DNA of 64,000 nucleotides from MFD04716-140 sp963703125 (GTDB taxonomy: Bacteria > Bacteroidota > Bacteroidia > Flavobacteriales > Flavobacteriaceae). Within the stretch, counting starts at the first letter, position 1. Each line of letters starts with the position of its first letter. The position numbers and the translations under genes were made by a program. Of the stretch, positions 41,952 through 52,052 are shown in pieces. The stretch spans positions 3,906,001 through 3,970,000 of the forward strand of contig OY969790.1 of the NCBI GenBank assembly GCA_963703125.1, read 5' to 3'. The notes beneath the pieces were generated by a model. It did no database searches, was not told the DNA's origin, and saw nothing but the letters and a program-made list of their open reading frames with translations.

Positions 41952-44375
41952 ATGCTCATATCATATAACTGGTTAAAACAATTTCTGAAACTTGACGGGG
42001 ATTCAAAACAATTGGCAGAGCTGCTCACGGACCTTGGTCTCGAAGTGGAGGGCATTAGGCCCTATGAATCTGCTAAGGGAGGATTGAAAGGAGTTGTTGT
42101 TGGGCATGTTCTCAGCTGTATACAGCATCCCAATGCAGACCGACTTAAACTGGCAACCGTAGATATCGGCATTCAAGAACCTTTGCAAATTGTGTGTGGT
42201 GCTCCTAACGTGGCTGCAGGTCAAAAAGTTCCGGTGGCAACTATAGGCACAGTATTATATCCCACCAATGGTGAATCTTTAGCCATCAAAAAAGGCAAGA
42301 TACGCGGCGAAGAAAGTTTCGGTATGATATGCGCTGAAGATGAGCTGGGCCTTGGAGAGAGTCATGATGGTATAATGGTCCTTAGCGAAGTCTTAAAACC
42401 AGGCACACCCTGCTCAGAGGTATTTGAAATAGAAAATGATGAAGTTTTTGAAATTGGTCTTACACCCAACCGGGCGGATGCAATGAGCCATTTTGGTGTA
42501 GCTAGGGATATACGGGCCGGATTAAAGCAAAAAGAGATCATAAAAGAACTTATTACCCCACCTACAAGCCATTTTAATGTGGATAACCGTTCCCTTAAAA
42601 TTGATGTCATTGTAGAAAACAACAAACTGGCACCCAGATATTGTGGTGTTACCTTGAGTAATTTAATTGTTCAACCTTCACCCCATTGGTTGCAAAACAG
42701 GTTAAGGGCTATAGGAATTGCCCCAAAAAATAATCTGGTAGATGCCACCAATTATGTTTTGCATGAGATGGGTCAGCCTTTACATGCCTTTGATGCTGCC
42801 AGAATTCATGGCAAGAAGATCGTGGTAAAAACAATGCCCGCAGGCACCAAATTCATGACTTTGGATGGTGAAGAGCGCGAACTTCATGAGGAAGATTTAA
42901 TGATTTGCGATGCTGAAAAACCTATGTGCATTGCTGGTGTTTTTGGTGGTATTTACTCTGGAGTAACGGAAGATACAACTTCAATATTTTTGGAGAGTGC
43001 CTATTTTGACCCGATCAGCATTCGTAAATCGGCCAAAAGACATGGTCTCAATACGGATGCCTCCTTTAGATTTGAGAGAGGAATTGATATTGAAAATGTG
43101 GAATACAGTTTAAAACGTGCTGCGATTCTCATAAAGGAAATTGCCGGAGGTGATATAACTTCGGACGTAATCGACCTATATCCCATTAAGAAAAAAGATC
43201 ATGAAGTATTTTTGGCATTTGACAAGATAACCAAGCTTATAGGTCAGGAAATACCCCAAGACACTATCAAATCCATTCTAGCCTCATTGGAAATCAAAGT
43301 CAAGAATGTTACCGAAACAGGAATTGGACTGGAAATTCCGTCCTATCGGGTTGATGTGTTGAGACCGGTGGATGTCATTGAGGAAATTCTAAGGATATAT
43401 GGTTACAATAATATTGATTTCAAGGACAAATTGAATGCCTCTATAGCGACCACCTCTCGCTTTGAAGGACATAAGATCGAGAATGTAATAGGCAATCTGT
43501 TGGCATCACAAGGGTTTTCAGAAATTATGACCAATAGCCTTACCTCCCCAAATTACAATTCGCTCTTGAATGACAATGCCATTGGTACTGTGAATATCAT
43601 GAATCCCTTAAGCACCGATTTATCTGTTTTAAGACAGTGTCTATTATTTAACGCGCTTGAGGTAATTTCATATAATTTAAATAGGAAAAGACCAAATCTT
43701 AAATTGTTCGAGTTTGGCAAATCATATCACCAAAATGATAATTTTAAATTAGAGGACAAGCACTTGGCAATTTATCTAACGGGCAATCAATATGCCGATA
43801 GTTGGACAAACCCTTCCAAAAAAACGGATTTTTTCTTTTTGAAATCAGTTGTAGAGAATATCTTGATCCGTTTAGGGATCGCGGACTTCAGTGATGGTCC
43901 TTTGGAGAACAGTTCATTTTCAGAGGGAATAAAACTTATTTGTAAAAATTTGGACCTGGTTGAATTCGGAGCTGTTAAAAAGTCCATCTTAAAACATTTT
44001 GAAATAAAGCAAGAAGTATTGTACGCCAATTTTAACTGGGACGCTATCATGAAGCTTGTTAGAAACCAAGGAATAGTTTTTCAGGATATTCCTAAATATC
44101 CAGAAGTTAGACGTGACTTGGCACTTCTATTGGATTCAAAAACAAAATTTAAGGAAATTTTTGAAATAGCCTTTCAAAGCGAGAAGAAACTGCTTAAGAA
44201 CATTTCATTATTTGATGTATATACTGGAAATAATTTACCGAACGGAAAAAAATCGTATGCCGTAAGTTTTACGCTCCAAGATGAAAAAAATACACTTACC
44301 GACGGGCAAATAGATAAAATCATGGAGAAGCTTCAATTGCGTTTCAAGACCGAGTTAGGTGCCGAAATAAGATAA
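41952..44375 (+). CDS. pheT: Phenylalanine-tRNA ligase beta subunit
   Basis: 807 residues, the normal bacterial length. Domains in order: tRNA-binding OB fold (residues about 40-150, VVVGHVLSCIQHPNADRLKL), B3/B4 editing domain (GVTLSNLIVQPSPHWLQNRL; HEMGQPLHAFDAARI), B5 (VFLAFDKITKLIGQEIP; PSYRVDVLRPVDVIEEILRI), catalytic-like core and the C-terminal FDX-ACB domain (YPEVRRDLALLLDSKTKF; SYAVSFTLQDEKNTLTDGQI). pheS is not nearby, as is common in Bacteroidota. Confidence 0.97.
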   Translation: MLISYNWLKQFLKLDGDSKQLAELLTDLGLEVEGIRPYESAKGGLKGVVVGHVLSCIQHPNADRLKLATVDIGIQEPLQIVCGAPNVAAGQKVPVATIGTVLYPTNGESLAIKKGKIRGEESFGMICAEDELGLGESHDGIMVLSEVLKPGTPCSEVFEIENDEVFEIGLTPNRADAMSHFGVARDIRAGLKQKEIIKELITPPTSHFNVDNRSLKIDVIVENNKLAPRYCGVTLSNLIVQPSPHWLQNRLRAIGIAPKNNLVDATNYVLHEMGQPLHAFDAARIHGKKIVVKTMPAGTKFMTLDGEERELHEEDLMICDAEKPMCIAGVFGGIYSGVTEDTTSIFLESAYFDPISIRKSAKRHGLNTDASFRFERGIDIENVEYSLKRAAILIKEIAGGDITSDVIDLYPIKKKDHEVFLAFDKITKLIGQEIPQDTIKSILASLEIKVKNVTETGIGLEIPSYRVDVLRPVDVIEEILRIYGYNNIDFKDKLNASIATTSRFEGHKIENVIGNLLASQGFSEIMTNSLTSPNYNSLLNDNAIGTVNIMNPLSTDLSVLRQCLLFNALEVISYNLNRKRPNLKLFEFGKSYHQNDNFKLEDKHLAIYLTGNQYADSWTNPSKKTDFFFLKSVVENILIRLGIADFSDGPLENSSFSEGIKLICKNLDLVEFGAVKKSILKHFEIKQEVLYANFNWDAIMKLVRNQGIVFQDIPKYPEVRRDLALLLDSKTKFKEIFEIAFQSEKKLLKNISLFDVYTGNNLPNGKKSYAVSFTLQDEKNTLTDGQIDKIMEKLQLRFKTELGAEIR

Positions 44376-44379
44376 TTAC

Positions 44380-44937
44380 TTAGATTTTTTTCGGAAGAAT
44401 GACGCTGTCTATTTCATGGATCACCCCGTTACATTGATTTGAGTCGGCCATTGTAATTTTAGCGGTATGTCCCAATACATCGGTTAAAATTATATCCAGT
44501 CCGTTCATGGTCGCGGTTATGTCATCACCTTGTACAGTAGTAAAAGTGGCTGTTCCATTGCCCCTGCACATTGCCATTAAGATTTTGGCCGCCGAAAAAT
44601 TACCGGCAACCATATGGTACGTGAGCACCTCGTGCAACTCTTTTTTATTCTTGGGGTCTAATAGTCTCTCGATTTCCAAATCTGATAGCTTTTCAAAAGC
44701 CATGTCGGAAGGTGCAAAAACCGTAAAGGGACCATCATAACTTAATATATGCTCCAAGTTGGCCGCCTTTAGTGCAACCAATAATGTTTTGTGATTATTT
44801 GAAGTCTGAGTATTAGTTATAATCGATTTATCAGGATCTGAAAAGAAACCCTTATCCAGTGACGGCCCATTCTGCGCAAAAGAACTAAAAGAAATAAGTA
44901 AACAGATAAGTGACATGGGGGTTGCCAAGGATTTCAT
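44380..44937 (-). CDS. Exported FAS1 (fasciclin) domain protein
   Basis: 185 residues with a signal peptide (cleavage near SFA-QN). A single FAS1 domain spans about residues 45-183: TLLVALKAANLEHILSYDGP, FTVFAPSDMAFEKLSDLEIE, LTYHMVAGNFSAAKI (H2 motif with YH), GVIHEIDSVILP. FAS1 proteins mediate adhesion at the cell surface. Convergent with pheT, 4 bp apart. Confidence 0.92.
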   Translation of the reverse strand: MKSLATPMSLICLLISFSSFAQNGPSLDKGFFSDPDKSIITNTQTSNNHKTLLVALKAANLEHILSYDGPFTVFAPSDMAFEKLSDLEIERLLDPKNKKELHEVLTYHMVAGNFSAAKILMAMCRGNGTATFTTVQGDDITATMNGLDIILTDVLGHTAKITMADSNQCNGVIHEIDSVILPKKI

Positions 44938-45099
44938 AGGTCTTTGGATGTGGGGTTAGTTACTAAAAAAATCGATGAACGGTAGAGGTTCATCGACAAT
45001 GTACAACATTTGGATCGCACAACGTGTTAATGGAGTTGACGGTTCATAGAATTTAACAATATATTAACATATTGAAACTAAGGAGCTCACCTATTATGT

Positions 45100-45858
45100 A
45101 TGAATTTGTCTAATTTTGAAGGAAGCATTCCCAAAAAGATGGTGTTAAAAAAAGTAGATATTGTTCAAAAACTTAAAATCGAGAGAGGAAAAAATTCAGG
45201 AATCGAGAAAATTTCCATGGACATTCGGCAAATTTTGGACCATGTTTCTGAAAACAGATCAAGAATTAAAAATTCCCTTACTAGCACGCAAAAAGAATTG
45301 GCGAATGACTTTCAATTTGATTTTTTGGAAACAGAAAGAATATTTCATTTAAGTCATATCAGAAAAATATGTATTGATTATAGATTGCGTTTCTTGGATA
45401 CAAAGTATTTCAAAGGAGATATTCCTGAAGAAGCCATTTCAAAGATTTCATCGCTCCAAAAAATACATTGCACTCAAATAAAGAACTTTAAAATTGTTGC
45501 TCCATCCAAGCTTTTTAAACTAAATAATATGGATGACCCTTTGCTCTTCGCTCCTATGGGAAACGGTTATTTTTATCTTATACATAAGTGGGGCAATGAC
45601 CTGCATCCGCTGCGAAAGTTTGCAATGTGGCCCTTTAAGAACATTGTCAACCTAACAGTAGTTGTGTTTTTTATTAGTTATTTGGCAACTTATCTAGTTC
45701 CGGAAGGGCTTTTTTCTAAAACAGGCTCGGCTGCAGAATTTTGGATTATATTTCTTTTCATCTTTAAATCAGTCGCCGCAATCGTCATTTTTTATGGTTT
45801 TGCATTAGGCAAAAATTTTAGTCCATCCATTTGGAACCAGAAATATTTTAATGCCTAG
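45100..45858 (+). CDS. Hypothetical protein with two C-terminal transmembrane helices
   Basis: 252 residues. The first 180 are basic and helical, then DDPLLFAPMGNGYFYLIHKW and two hydrophobic helices (about 185-203 and 217-237). I do not recognise a named family, though similar proteins occur across flavobacteria. Probably a membrane-anchored cytoplasmic protein. A bidirectional terminator follows. Confidence 0.7.
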   Translation: MNLSNFEGSIPKKMVLKKVDIVQKLKIERGKNSGIEKISMDIRQILDHVSENRSRIKNSLTSTQKELANDFQFDFLETERIFHLSHIRKICIDYRLRFLDTKYFKGDIPEEAISKISSLQKIHCTQIKNFKIVAPSKLFKLNNMDDPLLFAPMGNGYFYLIHKWGNDLHPLRKFAMWPFKNIVNLTVVVFFISYLATYLVPEGLFSKTGSAAEFWIIFLFIFKSVAAIVIFYGFALGKNFSPSIWNQKYFNA

Positions 45859-45865
45859 TATAAAA

Positions 45866-45897
45866 AAGGGCTTCTCACAAAACTGCAGGAAGCCCTT
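45866..45897. terminator. Bidirectional terminator
   Basis: Arms AAGGGCTTC (45866-45874) and GAAGCCCTT (45889-45897) lie between convergent genes, with A runs on the left and A/T on the right so that both strands have a T tract. Confidence 0.85.
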
Positions 45898-45919
45898 AAA
45901 ACTATGTTATATGTACAAC

Positions 45920-47044
45920 TTATTTTATGAAGATGTCATAAGGGACGCCATCCACATTTAGATTGTCAATAAATGCTGGTTCTGGAACTGGTTTGACTCG
46001 TAGAAGACCACCTTTATTGGAATTACTGGATTTTTTATATCCTATTAACAATAAATTTGTCTTCTCATCGTAGCTTAGCATGGTTGTATCATCGATCTCA
46101 AAATCGAATTTAATCTGTGCCTCGGTTAAAAAATTCTCAAAAATGTACAGATAGGTCAAATTTTTATCGAAATCATAGATTGCCGGAACATTGGAATGTA
46201 ATTCCTCACCCGTCGGCCTCAAAAAATAGAGCAGACCTTTACTGTCTAAATTGTTGGATACGGAATATGAAAATTTTGGTTCAGTTCCCGGTTGATAATT
46301 AACATATTGAACGGCAAAGCTGGATGCATTGAAAACAGTATGTAAACCATCATAACTAATTATAATATTTCCTTCTTTGTTCTTGAAAATTTTACGAACA
46401 TTATAGCCCAGATTAGCATCATAAATCAAGGACTTGCTATTCATATCCATTACCGTTATGCTATTTTCATCGGTGACCTCTTCGTCAAAAGTCAATATGA
46501 ACAATCTATTGTTTGAAACGGCGAACTGCGCCGGTTTTTCGTCCAGTTCAATATCAACAAAACTCGGTTCCGTGGCGCTTGTATCCAAAACCCTAACAAA
46601 ATAAGTCTTCACAGTGGCTTGCAATACATACCCAATGTAAATTGTGTTACTAGTTTGGGCAATAGCCGAAACAGTTAGGTTACAGCTTCCCAAATCGCCA
46701 AAAACTTCAATTTTTGATGATGAATGATCACTAAAATCATATGTATTGAGCTCCCCAAGACAATTTGTCTTTTTGTGGTACGTCAGGAGCTCAGAACCTT
46801 CTTTGAATGTAAGGTCTGGAACTAAAAGTTTTGTAAAGGGGCTTTCGCCAGGGTTAGGGCCGATCAACTCGGCTGTCGCATCTAGAGGTAGTGCTTTGAG
46901 CATTCCGTCACTTGTGACAATAAGAGTGTAATTGGCCTTCGCCCCTACTTCAATGGGATCCTCAGGTTCTGAAATGGGATCTGCTTTACTGCAACCCACA
47001 ATAGCGCATGCGAAAAATAGGCAAAATAGGTAGTAGGTCTTCAT
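45920..47044 (-). CDS. Hypothetical lipoprotein, beta-propeller-like
   Basis: 374 residues, lipobox AIVGC (Cys18). The mature part consists of repeated beta strands with phrases like IYIGYVLQATVKTYFVRVLD, LFILTFDEEVTDENSITVMD and GNIIISYDGLHTVF, consistent with a beta-propeller in the periplasm or on the surface. Function unknown. Monocistronic by position, starting 219 bp downstream of the ABC-F coding region with its own leader. Confidence 0.72.
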   Translation of the reverse strand: MKTYYLFCLFFACAIVGCSKADPISEPEDPIEVGAKANYTLIVTSDGMLKALPLDATAELIGPNPGESPFTKLLVPDLTFKEGSELLTYHKKTNCLGELNTYDFSDHSSSKIEVFGDLGSCNLTVSAIAQTSNTIYIGYVLQATVKTYFVRVLDTSATEPSFVDIELDEKPAQFAVSNNRLFILTFDEEVTDENSITVMDMNSKSLIYDANLGYNVRKIFKNKEGNIIISYDGLHTVFNASSFAVQYVNYQPGTEPKFSYSVSNNLDSKGLLYFLRPTGEELHSNVPAIYDFDKNLTYLYIFENFLTEAQIKFDFEIDDTTMLSYDEKTNLLLIGYKKSSNSNKGGLLRVKPVPEPAFIDNLNVDGVPYDIFIK

Positions 47045-47071
47045 AATGTAAGAATTTGGGTTCTACAAAAA

Positions 47072-48700
47072 TCAAATGGGCACCGCGTACATTTTATCTC
47101 GCTGTTCCTTTAATGTCTTATCAGACATATATTCATCAAACGTTAAATATCTATCAATGTTGCCTTTAGGAGTTAATTCTATGATACGATTTGCAACCGT
47201 TTGCGCAAACTCATGGTCATGTGTCGTAAATAGTACGGAGCCCTTGAAGTTTTTCAGTGAATTGTTAAAAGCCGTAATGCTTTCAAGGTCCAAATGGTTG
47301 GTAGGTTCGTCAAGCATCAAAACGTTTGCTCGGAGCATCATCATGCGGCTCAACATACACCTAACCTTCTCGCCACCGGATAAAACAGTGCATTTCTTCA
47401 ATGCCTCTTCCCCACTAAATAACATTTTTCCTAAAAACCCACGAATATAGACTTCCTCCCTTTCCTCTTCTGTTTTAGCCCACTGCCGTAACCAATCAAC
47501 AAGGTTGATATTATCATTGAAGAAGATTGAATTATCTGCTGGCAAATAGCTTTGGTTTGTGGTTATTCCCCATTGAAAAACACCGCTGTCCGCCTTTCGA
47601 TTCCCATTGACTATTTCGTAAAAAGCACTGGTTGCACGAGAATCCCTGGAAATTACAGCGATCTTATCCCCTTTCGCCAAATTAATATTTACATTTTGAA
47701 AAAGTAAATCCCCGTCTTCAGATGATGCCGATAATGCCTCAATGTTGAGAATTTGATCGCCGGCCTCTCTTTCCCTATCAAAAATAATGGCCGGATAACG
47801 TCTGCTCGAAGGTTTAATATCCTCAATCTTAAGTTTGGACAGCATTTTCTTTCTAGAGGTAGCCTGCTTGCTCTTGGCAACATTGGCACTAAATCTCATA
47901 ATGAACTCTTGAAGCTCCTTTGCTTTTTCCTCTGCCTTCTTATTTTGTTGGGCCCTTTGGCGAGCCGCCAATTGGCTGCTTTCGTACCAAAAGGTGTAAT
48001 TGCCTGAATAAAGGTTCATTTTACCAAAGTCAATATCTGCAATATGTGTACAGACCGAATCCAAAAAGTGTCGGTCGTGCGATACTACAATTACCGTATT
48101 TTCATAATCTGCCAAAAAGTTTTCCAACCAACTGATTGTTTCATAATCCAAATCGTTCGTGGGCTCGTCCATGATGAGCACATCCGGATTCCCGAAAAGT
48201 GCCTGTGCCAAAAGAACGCGCACCTTTAGTTTTGAATCTACATCGGCCATTGCTGTATAGTGATGTTCTTCCTCTATACCTAGGTTGGATAATAATGCGG
48301 CGGCATTACTATCGGCATTCCAACCATTCATTTCTTCAAATTGAACCTGTAATTCGCCAATTCTATCTGCATTTTCATCACTATAATCGGCATAAAGCGC
48401 ATCTATTTCCTTTTTTATTGAAAACAAGGATTTATTGCCCATCACAACGGTTTCCAAAACCGTAAATCCGTCGTAGGCATTGTGGTTTTGCTCTAGAATT
48501 GACATCCTTTTTCCGGGCTCCAAATTCACATGTCCCGAAGTAGGGTCTTGTTGTCCTGAAAGAATTTTAAGAAAAGTAGATTTACCTGCCCCGTTCGCAC
48601 CAATTACCCCGTAACAATTTCCTTGCGTAAACGTTACATTTACTTCATCAAAAAGAACTCTTTTCCCAAACTGTACTGATAAATTCGATACGGACAACAT
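47072..48700 (-). CDS. ABC-F family ATPase (YbiT-like)
   Basis: 542 residues from the ATG at 48698-48700 (MLSVSNLSVQFGKRVLFDEV); upstream in-frame codons are not family-like. Two ABC domains: Walker A GANGAGKSTFLKIL and Walker B DVLIMDEPTNDLDYE in the first, a linker helix region, then a second domain with signature LSGGEKVRCMLSRMMM and Walker B VLMLDEPTNHLDLES. The first signature reads DSKLKVRVLLAQALF, which is the YbiT-type variant rather than LSGGE. No transmembrane part: ABC-F proteins act on ribosomes as translation factors or antibiotic-resistance proteins. Confidence 0.93.
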   Translation of the reverse strand: MLSVSNLSVQFGKRVLFDEVNVTFTQGNCYGVIGANGAGKSTFLKILSGQQDPTSGHVNLEPGKRMSILEQNHNAYDGFTVLETVVMGNKSLFSIKKEIDALYADYSDENADRIGELQVQFEEMNGWNADSNAAALLSNLGIEEEHHYTAMADVDSKLKVRVLLAQALFGNPDVLIMDEPTNDLDYETISWLENFLADYENTVIVVSHDRHFLDSVCTHIADIDFGKMNLYSGNYTFWYESSQLAARQRAQQNKKAEEKAKELQEFIMRFSANVAKSKQATSRKKMLSKLKIEDIKPSSRRYPAIIFDREREAGDQILNIEALSASSEDGDLLFQNVNINLAKGDKIAVISRDSRATSAFYEIVNGNRKADSGVFQWGITTNQSYLPADNSIFFNDNINLVDWLRQWAKTEEEREEVYIRGFLGKMLFSGEEALKKCTVLSGGEKVRCMLSRMMMLRANVLMLDEPTNHLDLESITAFNNSLKNFKGSVLFTTHDHEFAQTVANRIIELTPKGNIDRYLTFDEYMSDKTLKEQRDKMYAVPI

Positions 48701-48878
48701 AATTCCTGATTTTAAATTTTGTGCAAAAATATATAATTTAATGTGGCCGTACCAATAATCTTTAATTGGCAACATATTGTCGATGACATTAACGTAACTT
48801 ATTTACTTTTAACGCACTATTAACAGGGTCAAGGGAACGGGTTTATTAATTTTGACTCAACTCAGCATATATTCATAT

Positions 48879-50264
48879 ATGAATAAAAGATTACTCTATC
48901 TGTTTCTTTTTGCGCTTATAGGTTGTAATAGTAAAGGAGAGAAAAAATTCCCAGGCGTTTTTTTCGCTGGCGAGATTGTTAATCCGACCGACGATTATGT
49001 GGTCCTGTATAAAGGGAACATGGTCATCGATTCTGCAAAGTTGGATGAAAACAACCGTTTTGAGTTTAAATTGGATTCCATTTCCGACGGTCTCTACCAC
49101 TTTAATCACACCGAATACCAATATGTGTATTTGGAAAAAGGTGATAGTTTAATGATACGCCTTAATACGGTAGAATTTGATGAGTCATTAGTTTTTTCAG
49201 GTGTTGGCGAAGATATCAATAATTTTCTGCTCAATTTATTTTTGGTCAATGAAGAAGAGGAACAAATGATGTTCAACAAATACTATCCCTTGGAACCCAT
49301 GGACTTCAGCAAAAGAATGGATTCTTTAAGGGATGAGAAATTTGCGGATTTAAACACATTGGAATCGGAAACCAAATTATCCGAGGAATCTTTGGAATTG
49401 GCAAAGGCCAATATTAATTATACCTACGATAATTATAAGGAGCGGTATGTTTTTGAGCATAAAAAGAGTACGCGTGAAAACAAAGTCCATAAGGTTCCCG
49501 ATGGTTTTTATAACTATCGTGAAACTGTGGAATATGGAAATAAGAATCTTACCTTCTTAAAGCCATACTATGATTTTATGAAATCCCATTTCGGAAACCT
49601 TTCCTATACCAATTGCTCGCATAAGTGTGCCATGAAGGATAGTGTGGTGAAAAATCAGCTTCATTTTAATCGTCACAAACTAAATCTTATAGATAGTCTT
49701 ATTGTAGAAAAGAATTTAAGGGACAATCTATTTAGGAATGTAGCCTTCGACTATCTGCTTAATGCCCACGACGGCGAACAAAACAATGATATTTTTATTG
49801 ATGAGTTTCACAAATTGTCTGGAAATAACCAGCATATTAAGGAAATCGACGATTTGTATCTGGGAATAAAAAATATTCAACCAAACAAAGTCATTCCTGA
49901 TGTAGATGTTGCCAATTTTGAAGGACAGGATGTCTCCCTTAGGGATATTGCCAAAAATAGGAAGACTGTTTTTTACTTTTGGTCAGGGGCAGACAAATCG
50001 CACTACAACAATATGGTGAAACGGGTGAAGCAGCTGTCAATTGCGAAACCGGAATATTTTTTTGTTGGAATAAATTTAATGACCGACGAGACTACTTGGA
50101 AAGTTTTAATGGAAAATAAAGGTCTTGACCCGAGTACTCAGTATCGTGCAAAAGACTTCAGGGAACTTACAAAGACCTTGATTATTTACCCTCAAAATAA
50201 ATGCATTATTACCGATGATGCGAAAATCGTTGATGCTTTTTCTACGATGTACGCTTCATTCTGA
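48879..50264 (+). CDS. Lipoprotein with DUF4369-like and redox-inactive thioredoxin-fold domains
   Basis: 461 residues from the ATG at 48879, which gives a proper lipoprotein signal (MNKRLLYLFLFALIGC). A TTG start nine codons upstream is possible but unlikely. The N-terminal domain (GEIVNPTDDYVVLYKGNMVI, then strand-rich) resembles DUF4369. The C-terminal part (IPDVDVANFEGQDVSLRDIA, KTVFYFWSGADKSHYNNM) has the AhpC/TlpA fold but lacks the CxxC pair (SGADKS instead). It is therefore probably structural or binding rather than a reductase. Confidence 0.78.
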   Translation: MNKRLLYLFLFALIGCNSKGEKKFPGVFFAGEIVNPTDDYVVLYKGNMVIDSAKLDENNRFEFKLDSISDGLYHFNHTEYQYVYLEKGDSLMIRLNTVEFDESLVFSGVGEDINNFLLNLFLVNEEEEQMMFNKYYPLEPMDFSKRMDSLRDEKFADLNTLESETKLSEESLELAKANINYTYDNYKERYVFEHKKSTRENKVHKVPDGFYNYRETVEYGNKNLTFLKPYYDFMKSHFGNLSYTNCSHKCAMKDSVVKNQLHFNRHKLNLIDSLIVEKNLRDNLFRNVAFDYLLNAHDGEQNNDIFIDEFHKLSGNNQHIKEIDDLYLGIKNIQPNKVIPDVDVANFEGQDVSLRDIAKNRKTVFYFWSGADKSHYNNMVKRVKQLSIAKPEYFFVGINLMTDETTWKVLMENKGLDPSTQYRAKDFRELTKTLIIYPQNKCIITDDAKIVDAFSTMYASF

Positions 50265-50339
50265 ACAAAATTTAATAGGCCGGATTGGGTTTTTGCCAGT
50301 GGCAAATCGTTCCCGACCTATATCGTGAAATCCTTAGGA

Positions 50340-50993
50340 TTAATTACCTTTTTTGTAATCTGCCAAGAACTTTTCAAGACCACTGTCAGTCAAAGGATGC
50401 TTCAACAATCCTTCAATTGCAGACAGAGGACCTGTCATTACATCTGCACCTAATTTGGCACAATCAATAATATGCATGGTATGACGAACTGAAGCCGCTA
50501 ATATTTGCGTTTCAAAACCATAGTTATCATAAATAAGTCGAATTTCAGCTATTAGGTTGAGGCCATCAGTTGAAATATCATCCAATCTGCCAATGAAGGG
50601 AGAAACGTAAGTAGCACCCGCTTTTGCGGCCAAAAGAGCTTGCCCCGGGGAGAAAACCAATGTACAATTTGTTCGAATGCCTTTGTCGCTAAAATATTTT
50701 AAAGCTTTGACACCGTCTTTGATCATAGGCACTTTAACCACAATTTGCTCATGTAATTCTGCCAATTCCTCACCTTCCTTAATCATTCCCTTTAAGTCGG
50801 TAGCAATTACTTCGGCAGAAACATCGCCTTCCACAATATTACAAATATCCACATAGTGTTTTAGGATGCTATTTCTACCTGTAATTCCTTCTTTTGCCAT
50901 TAGGGAAGGATTGGTTGTTACTCCATCAAGAACTCCTAGTTCCTGGGCTTCACGAATTTGATCTAAATTAGCGGTGTCAATAAAAAATTTCAT
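50340..50993 (-). CDS. fsa: Fructose-6-phosphate aldolase / transaldolase-like protein
   Basis: 217 residues, TalC/Fsa type. Landmarks: MKFFIDTANLDQIREAQELG, LDGVTTNPSLMAKEG, IVVKVPM (Schiff-base Lys region), TLVFSPGQALLAAKAGATYV and FIGRLDD. Acts in the cytosol in carbon exchange between fructose 6-phosphate, glyceraldehyde 3-phosphate and dihydroxyacetone or erythrose 4-phosphate; sequence alone does not decide between aldolase and transaldolase. Confidence 0.92.
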   Translation of the reverse strand: MKFFIDTANLDQIREAQELGVLDGVTTNPSLMAKEGITGRNSILKHYVDICNIVEGDVSAEVIATDLKGMIKEGEELAELHEQIVVKVPMIKDGVKALKYFSDKGIRTNCTLVFSPGQALLAAKAGATYVSPFIGRLDDISTDGLNLIAEIRLIYDNYGFETQILAASVRHTMHIIDCAKLGADVMTGPLSAIEGLLKHPLTDSGLEKFLADYKKGN

Positions 50994-51013
50994 TTTTTTA
51001 GTTTTTCGAAGTG

Positions 51014-51052
51014 ATTAAAAGTGCTACCAGCCAAATTATCTTGGTAGCACAC
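51014..51052 (-). terminator. Terminator after the SDR gene
   Basis: GTGCTACCA (51021-51029) and TGGTAGCAC (51042-51050) pair perfectly; on the minus strand the stem is followed by TTTTAATC. It lies 6 bp past the SDR stop and in front of fsa. Confidence 0.75.
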
Positions 51053-51056
51053 GAAA

Positions 51057-51866
51057 TTACAATTTATAATGATTTAAGACCAGTTTCTCATATATAAAGT
51101 CCGGCAGTATTTTTTTTAGAAAAAGAGAGAATTTTTGCATTGGCGCCCCTACTTTATAATGTACTCTGGGCTTTTTGGTTTGTAAAATTTCAAATACTTT
51201 TTTAGCAACCGCAATAGGATTTTCTGCATTATCAACGTCATCATTTATCATTTGCAGCGTCTTGGCATACGGTTTTCTATATACCGAGTTTTCAAGTACA
51301 GGGGCATGATAGCGTCCGGCAGCAATATTGGTTGCAAAGTCGCCCGGTGCCAATGTGGTAATATGGATACCAAAATCCTTGGTTTCCATTCGCAAAGCTT
51401 CGGTAACCAATGCAATAGCTCCTTTTGTTGCAGAATAAATGCCACGATAAGGCAAGCCCATATAACCAGCAATTGACGTTATATTGATTATCAAGCCCGA
51501 TTTTTGTTTCCGCATTTGGGGCAGCACTGCATTCATCATGTGCAGTGGGCCATGAAAGTTGGTATCAAAAGCTTTTAATATTTCTTGATGTGGGGTTTCC
51601 TCTATTGGACCTGTAATGCCAAGGCCTGCATTATTGATAAGAACATCAATTCTTCCTTCTTTTTCAATTATTTTTTGAACGGCAGAACCAATAGAAACGG
51701 TATCTCGAACATCTAGGTTCAGTAAGGAAAATTCACTAATATCGGTATATTTCGAAGTGTCCCTGGCGGTTCCATAAACCTTAAAACCTTTGGATGCCAA
51801 AAATAAAGCAATAGATTTCCCTATTCCTGAAGAACCTCCCGTAATAAGTACAACCTTACGTTCCAT
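51057..51866 (-). CDS. Short-chain dehydrogenase/reductase
   Basis: 269 residues, classical SDR. Cofactor motif TGGSSGIGKSIALFLASKG, structural NNAGLGITGP, and the catalytic SITSIAGYMGLPYRGIYSATKG with Ser, Tyr and Lys in YxxxK. The C-terminus is longer than the minimum with a hydrophobic tail. Substrate unknown; NADP-type ARD/TARD context after the Gly motif. Confidence 0.93.
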   Translation of the reverse strand: MERKVVLITGGSSGIGKSIALFLASKGFKVYGTARDTSKYTDISEFSLLNLDVRDTVSIGSAVQKIIEKEGRIDVLINNAGLGITGPIEETPHQEILKAFDTNFHGPLHMMNAVLPQMRKQKSGLIINITSIAGYMGLPYRGIYSATKGAIALVTEALRMETKDFGIHITTLAPGDFATNIAAGRYHAPVLENSVYRKPYAKTLQMINDDVDNAENPIAVAKKVFEILQTKKPRVHYKVGAPMQKFSLFLKKILPDFIYEKLVLNHYKL

Positions 51867-51958
51867 ATGTATTGCAAAATAACGAATAAAAGCCCGTTCG
51901 GGAAATGAAATTGGAGGTCGTTTTTAAAGAAGTTGCTTGAGTTTAGGGCACAAAAAAA

Positions 51959-52052
51959 GGCAAGCTACCTACATCGCACCGCTACAACCATATACCCTTG
52001 CTGCGTTCCCACCCTGGGGGATTCTACAGGAGCTGGTCGTGTAGGACTTGCC
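51959..52052 (-). ncRNA. ffs: Signal recognition particle RNA (small 4.5S type)
   Basis: 94 nt on the minus strand beginning GGCAAGTCCTACACGACC, with the SRP helix 8 core CCCCCAGGGTGGGAACGCAG and AGCAAGGGTA. Its ends pair (GGCAAG... with ...CTTGCC), and seven Ts follow on the minus strand, giving an intrinsic terminator. It binds Ffh for cotranslational membrane targeting. Confidence 0.9.
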
